Source: Sphingomonas oleivorans (GTDB taxonomy: Bacteria > Pseudomonadota > Alphaproteobacteria > Sphingomonadales > Sphingomonadaceae). Taken from it: a DNA stretch of 64,000 nt. The DNA lies in the NCBI RefSeq assembly GCF_003050615.1, contig NZ_NWBU01000005.1, forward strand, positions 1 through 64,000, given 5' to 3'. Every line of letters starts with the position of its first letter. The stretch's first letter is position 1. The position numbers were made by a program, and so were the translations under genes. Below, piece by piece: positions 61,390-64,000 of this stretch. The notes beneath the pieces were generated by a model. That model was given only the letters and a program-made list of their open reading frames with translations, had not been told where the DNA came from and searched no databases.

Positions 61390-62029
61390 ATGAAGGCTGC
61401 GGCAGGTCGCAGCGATCAGAAAAGCGCCGTCGCATGCGGATGCATCGTCGCGCGGTCGCGCGCCTCCTCTCGCCTATCCGCGCGAGAAGGCCATTGAGAC
61501 GGCGGAGCGGCTGTTCCGCCTCCATGGCTACGCCGCCACCGGCCTCAACCAGATCATTGAGGAAAGCGGCGCGCCCAAGGGTTCGTTCTACTTCCACTTT
61601 CCAGGCGGCAAGCGCGAGTTGGCAGCCGAGGTGCTCGCGGCGTATCGCACGAAGACATCGGCGGGATTTCGGGTGCTGGCACAAAAGGCGGCGGGAGACC
61701 CCGACCGGTTCGTTCGCGCGCTTGTCAAAGCGGTGGGGGAGGAAATGCGGGCGTCCGATTGGGCGGCGGGCTGTGCGGCGCAGGTGCTTGCGCAAGAACT
61801 TGCGCCCGACGATGCCGAGATGTCCGATGCGCTCGCATCTCTGTTCGACGAGTGGGTTGGGATCGCCGCGGCGGCCATTGGTCCCTCGGCGGATCGCCGA
61901 TCCGCACAGGCGCGGGCGCTGGCGCTCGTCGCCGCCCTAGAAGGCGCCAGGACGCTCGCCCGAACGCTGCGCTCGGCCGCGCCTTTCGACGCCGTCGCCA
62001 GGCAGTTCACGACGAGCGGAGCTGGGTGA
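61390..62029 (+). pseudogene. TetR-family regulator with a frameshift near its start
   Basis: From the ATG at 61390 the first frame reads MKAAAGRSDQKSAVACG. The HTH, however, is in another frame: EKAIETAERLFRLHGYAATGLNQIIEESGAPKGSFYFHFPGGKREL, continuing to a normal C-terminus at 62029. The HTH frame has no ATG, GTG or TTG between a stop at 61391 and residue 60 of the domain. A one-base insertion or deletion near 61440-61470 would restore one frame. It may be a pseudogene or a sequence error. Confidence 0.65.
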
Positions 62030-62068
62030 TATCGAGGTGCGATGAGATTGGCCCAACCCTGGGCGCTC

Positions 62069-62659
62069 TCAACGCCCCTCTCGTTTCCGCCGCCGAAACT
62101 CGGCGACCTTGCGCTTGTTGCCGCACGCCGCCATCGAGCACCAACGGCGATCGCCGGAGCGCGACGTGTCGAGAAAGAGGATCGCACATCCGTCCCCCTC
62201 GCATTGGCGAACCCGATCGGCCATCTCGCCACCCAGCAGCAGGACGGCTTCGCGCGCGACAAATGCCAGCAATGCGCCGGCGTCGCTGCGCAATCGCGCC
62301 CGACCGTCGGAGTCGATCTCGGGCGCTGCTGCAGGCAGTCGTGCTATGCTGTTGAGAACCGTGCGTGCCCTTGCGGGCAGCGCCTGTCCTGTGATGCGTC
62401 CCATCGTCAGGGTGTAGATCGCCTCCCGCAACCGCCGTGCAGAATCCAACAGGTGGTCGTCCGGCGCGATCGTCCCGCATTCGAACTCGGCGGCCCGGAG
62501 CCAGCGCACGACATCCTCCGGCCGCGCGAGGAGGTCGCGCTGCGTTTCCTTGAGGCGGCCCGTCAGCGTGGCCGTGAGGTCGAGCGCCGCGAGGCCGCCG
62601 CGAAAGCGGAAACCGTCTCGGGTTTCCTCATGTGAGACCGAACCTTTCACTGGAAGCAT
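62069..62659 (-). CDS. CGNR zinc-finger / ABATE-domain regulator
   Basis: 196 residues. The N-terminal ABATE-like region is followed by the zinc-finger block CEGDGCAILFLDTSRSGDRRWCSMAACGNKRKVAEFRRR, the CGNR signature. Such proteins are probable DNA-binding regulators. It diverges from the SDR gene across a region with clear inverted repeats. Confidence 0.88.
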   Translation of the reverse strand: MLPVKGSVSHEETRDGFRFRGGLAALDLTATLTGRLKETQRDLLARPEDVVRWLRAAEFECGTIAPDDHLLDSARRLREAIYTLTMGRITGQALPARARTVLNSIARLPAAAPEIDSDGRARLRSDAGALLAFVAREAVLLLGGEMADRVRQCEGDGCAILFLDTSRSGDRRWCSMAACGNKRKVAEFRRRKREGR

Positions 62660-62668
62660 GGGCCTTTC

Positions 62669-62750
62669 ATCTGGTTGCGATGCGCATTGATATGAAACCA
62701 GATTGACAGGTTACATGACATGGGGCAACGTAACCGAACAAACAGGTTAC
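62669..62750. promoter_or_regulatory. Inverted repeats between CGNR and SDR genes
   Basis: ATCTGGTT (62669-62676) pairs with AACCAGAT (62696-62703). GGTTAC (62709-62714), GTAACC (62730-62735) and GGTTAC (62745-62750) form a second set. This suggests two different sites, or one regulator bound to several dyads. Confidence 0.5.
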
Positions 62751-62804
62751 CATTGCGAACGCATGATCAACCGCATTCTTTTGCGGACCGGACGGAGGTT
62801 CTGG

Positions 62805-63503
62805 GTGAGCCTATTGCTGGAAGGGCAGAGCGTGGTTGTCGTCGGCGGCAGCACCGGGATAGGCTGGGCGATTGCGGAACTCGCCGCGAAGGCTGGCGCG
62901 CGGACCTTCGCGCTCAGCCGTTCGGCAAATGCGCCCGAGGGGGCGGAAGGGATGATCGCCGACGTGACGGATGCGGCATCGATGGAAGCTGCTTTCGGCC
63001 GTATCGGCCAAATCCATCACCTGGCTTATACTGCATGGTCTCGCCAGGGAGCGCCGCCGCTCGGAACGCTGACGAGCGACCATCTGCAACAGACCTTCGC
63101 CGCCAAATTGTTCGGCGCTCTGCACACGGTCCGCCTGGCTCTGCCCCATCTCGATCCGTTGGCGTCGATCACCCTCACCTCGGGCCAGGTGTCGCGCAAA
63201 TATGGCGTCGGGAGCGTCCTCAAGGGCTCGGTCAACGCGGCCCTGGACTCGGCCGGCAAGCATCTCGCCAAGGAACTGGCGCCGCGCCGCGTCAACGTAA
63301 TCAGCCCCGGCGTGACCGATACGGCGCAATGGGGCGAAGCGGGCTCGGCCAGACGGCAGGAGGCGCTGGAGCGCGTTTCCGCCGCTCTGCCCGTCAAGCG
63401 GGTCGCCACGCCGAAGGAGCTGGCCTCCGCCTATCTGTTCGTGATGACCAACCCGTTTGTGACGGGCGCCGTCGTCGATGTCGATGGAGGAGGATTGTTA
63501 TGA
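62805..63503 (+). CDS. Short-chain dehydrogenase/reductase
   Basis: 232 residues from a GTG at 62805 (GGAGG 6 nt upstream); a longer frame to 62703 is possible. The cofactor motif is VVGGSTGIGWAIAELA. The usual catalytic Tyr is not in a clear YxxxK block: the region reads SGQVSRKYGVGSVLKGSVNAAL, with Tyr and Lys at unusual spacing. PGVTDTAQWGEAG and YLFVMTNPFVTGAVVDVDGGGL follow. It overlaps the lipocalin-like gene as ATGA and is probably controlled by the CGNR regulator. Confidence 0.85.
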   Translation: MSLLLEGQSVVVVGGSTGIGWAIAELAAKAGARTFALSRSANAPEGAEGMIADVTDAASMEAAFGRIGQIHHLAYTAWSRQGAPPLGTLTSDHLQQTFAAKLFGALHTVRLALPHLDPLASITLTSGQVSRKYGVGSVLKGSVNAALDSAGKHLAKELAPRRVNVISPGVTDTAQWGEAGSARRQEALERVSAALPVKRVATPKELASAYLFVMTNPFVTGAVVDVDGGGLL

Positions 63504-64000
63504 ATTCGCGCGCTCTGCTTGGCCGCCGCACGCTGCTTGCGCTAGCCGCGGCCGTTCCCGTGGCGGCTGCCGCTGGCAAGGCAGCTTCGCAGCCGGCCGC
63601 GCCGTCGCTTGCCGGCACTTGGACGCTCGTCGCCGCCGACCGCCGATTGCCGGACGGCTCGGTGACGCGCGACTATGGCGCCGCGCCGCAAGGCCGGCTG
63701 ATGATCGATGACGCGGGGCGATATGCGGTGCAGATATTCCGCGCCGAGCGGCCGAATTTCGCGGCCGCGGACAAGGCTGGCGGCACCGACGCCGAAATGC
63801 GCGCCGCCGTCATGGGCTCAAGCACGCACTTCGGTTCGCTTACCGTCGATTGGGCAGCGAAGTCGCTGCGTTTCACAATCGAGGACTCGTCGTTTCCGAA
63901 CTGGCGCGGGCAGGTGCAGAGACGTTCCTTTACCCTGCGCGAGGATGTGCTGAGCTGGGAGGTTCCGCCGCGGCCGGACGGCGCCGTGCCGATCTCCGTC
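63500..64000 (+). CDS. Exported lipocalin-like protein, 3' end outside the window
   Basis: The ATG overlaps the SDR stop as ATGA. A Tat-like signal (GRRTLLALAAAVPVAAA) precedes a lipocalin-like barrel: LAGTWTLVAADRRLPDGS, then DDAGRYAVQIFRAERPNF and HFGSLTVDWAAKSLRFTIEDSSFPNWRGQ. The family may bind a small lipid-like molecule. The frame is open to base 64000. Confidence 0.8.
   Translation, partial: MNSRALLGRRTLLALAAAVPVAAAAGKAASQPAAPSLAGTWTLVAADRRLPDGSVTRDYGAAPQGRLMIDDAGRYAVQIFRAERPNFAAADKAGGTDAEMRAAVMGSSTHFGSLTVDWAAKSLRFTIEDSSFPNWRGQVQRRSFTLREDVLSWEVPPRPDGAVPISV

Noticed and set aside
1-64000. CRISPR arrays, tRNA and rRNA genes
   Set aside because: No regularly spaced 25-40-bp repeats and no tRNA T-loop or rRNA signature were recognised on reading both strands. 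A covariance-model search would be decisive.

Overview
The window is high-GC DNA with many short-spaced or ATGA-overlapping genes. The gene content (cold-shock protein followed by IF-1, PRC-barrel protein with an EcfG-type promoter, TonB-dependent receptor, NnrU, DUF3616, ArsH/ACR3 arsenic operon, many tiny orphan proteins) points to an alphaproteobacterium of the Sphingomonadales (Sphingomonas/Rhizorhabdus-like). This placement comes from gene content only. No rRNA, tRNA or CRISPR array was recognised.

Layout. 1-5.0 kb is a scrambled accessory segment: a membrane protein, the 3' half of an IS66 transposase, a secreted TonB-C-like protein, a 5'-truncated reverse transcriptase and an apparently intact TIR-domain effector. 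5.2-8.6 kb (minus strand) holds only the packaging module of a phage (portal, large and small terminase). 8.8-18 kb carries an epimerase fused to a membrane region, an M48 metalloprotease, a DUF3616 protein and a glycosyltransferase/UDP-galactopyranose mutase fusion diverging from a glycoside hydrolase. 19.7-28.9 kb is a set of small regulatory units: DUF892, GNAT-TetR/NnrU, racemase-XRE/cupin, an inactive-looking HtrA relative with a LuxR protein, PadR/HAAS membrane protein, and a PHB-depolymerase-like esterase with an RHH regulator. 29-37 kb is rich in small orphan proteins around csp-infA, a transglutaminase and nhaA. It also contains a MITE, an IS5-family remnant and two copies of one orphan gene, the second split. 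37-50 kb has hypothetical secreted and membrane proteins, TetR, an acyltransferase-like membrane protein, an aldo/keto reductase diverging from an AraC regulator, dapA, and a 1246-residue DUF3857-transglutaminase-TPR protein. 50.3-54.3 kb is a compact arsenic operon (arsR, a 51-codon LMW-PTP fragment, arsC, acr3, GNAT, arsH), followed by a dienelactone hydrolase gene with a stop at codon 4. 54.4-64 kb holds a VOC protein, an AraC/GyrI regulator, DUF411 and DUF305 proteins, an RNase H-like protein, a phytanoyl-CoA dioxygenase-like protein, a TonB-dependent receptor, a frameshifted TetR, a CGNR zinc-finger regulator and an SDR-lipocalin pair that runs off the end.

Themes. (1) Genome erosion and small duplications: gene-start copies of the dioxygenase and hydrolase genes lie about 46 kb and 13 kb from their parents, and the terminase small-subunit leader is duplicated. 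(2) Many units pair a regulator with its target through 1-8 nt overlaps and have visible inverted repeats next to their starts. (3) Several 5' leaders could fold over the ribosome-binding site. The best candidate for an unusual system is the reverse transcriptase/TIR pair near the left end, but the reverse transcriptase has lost its start.
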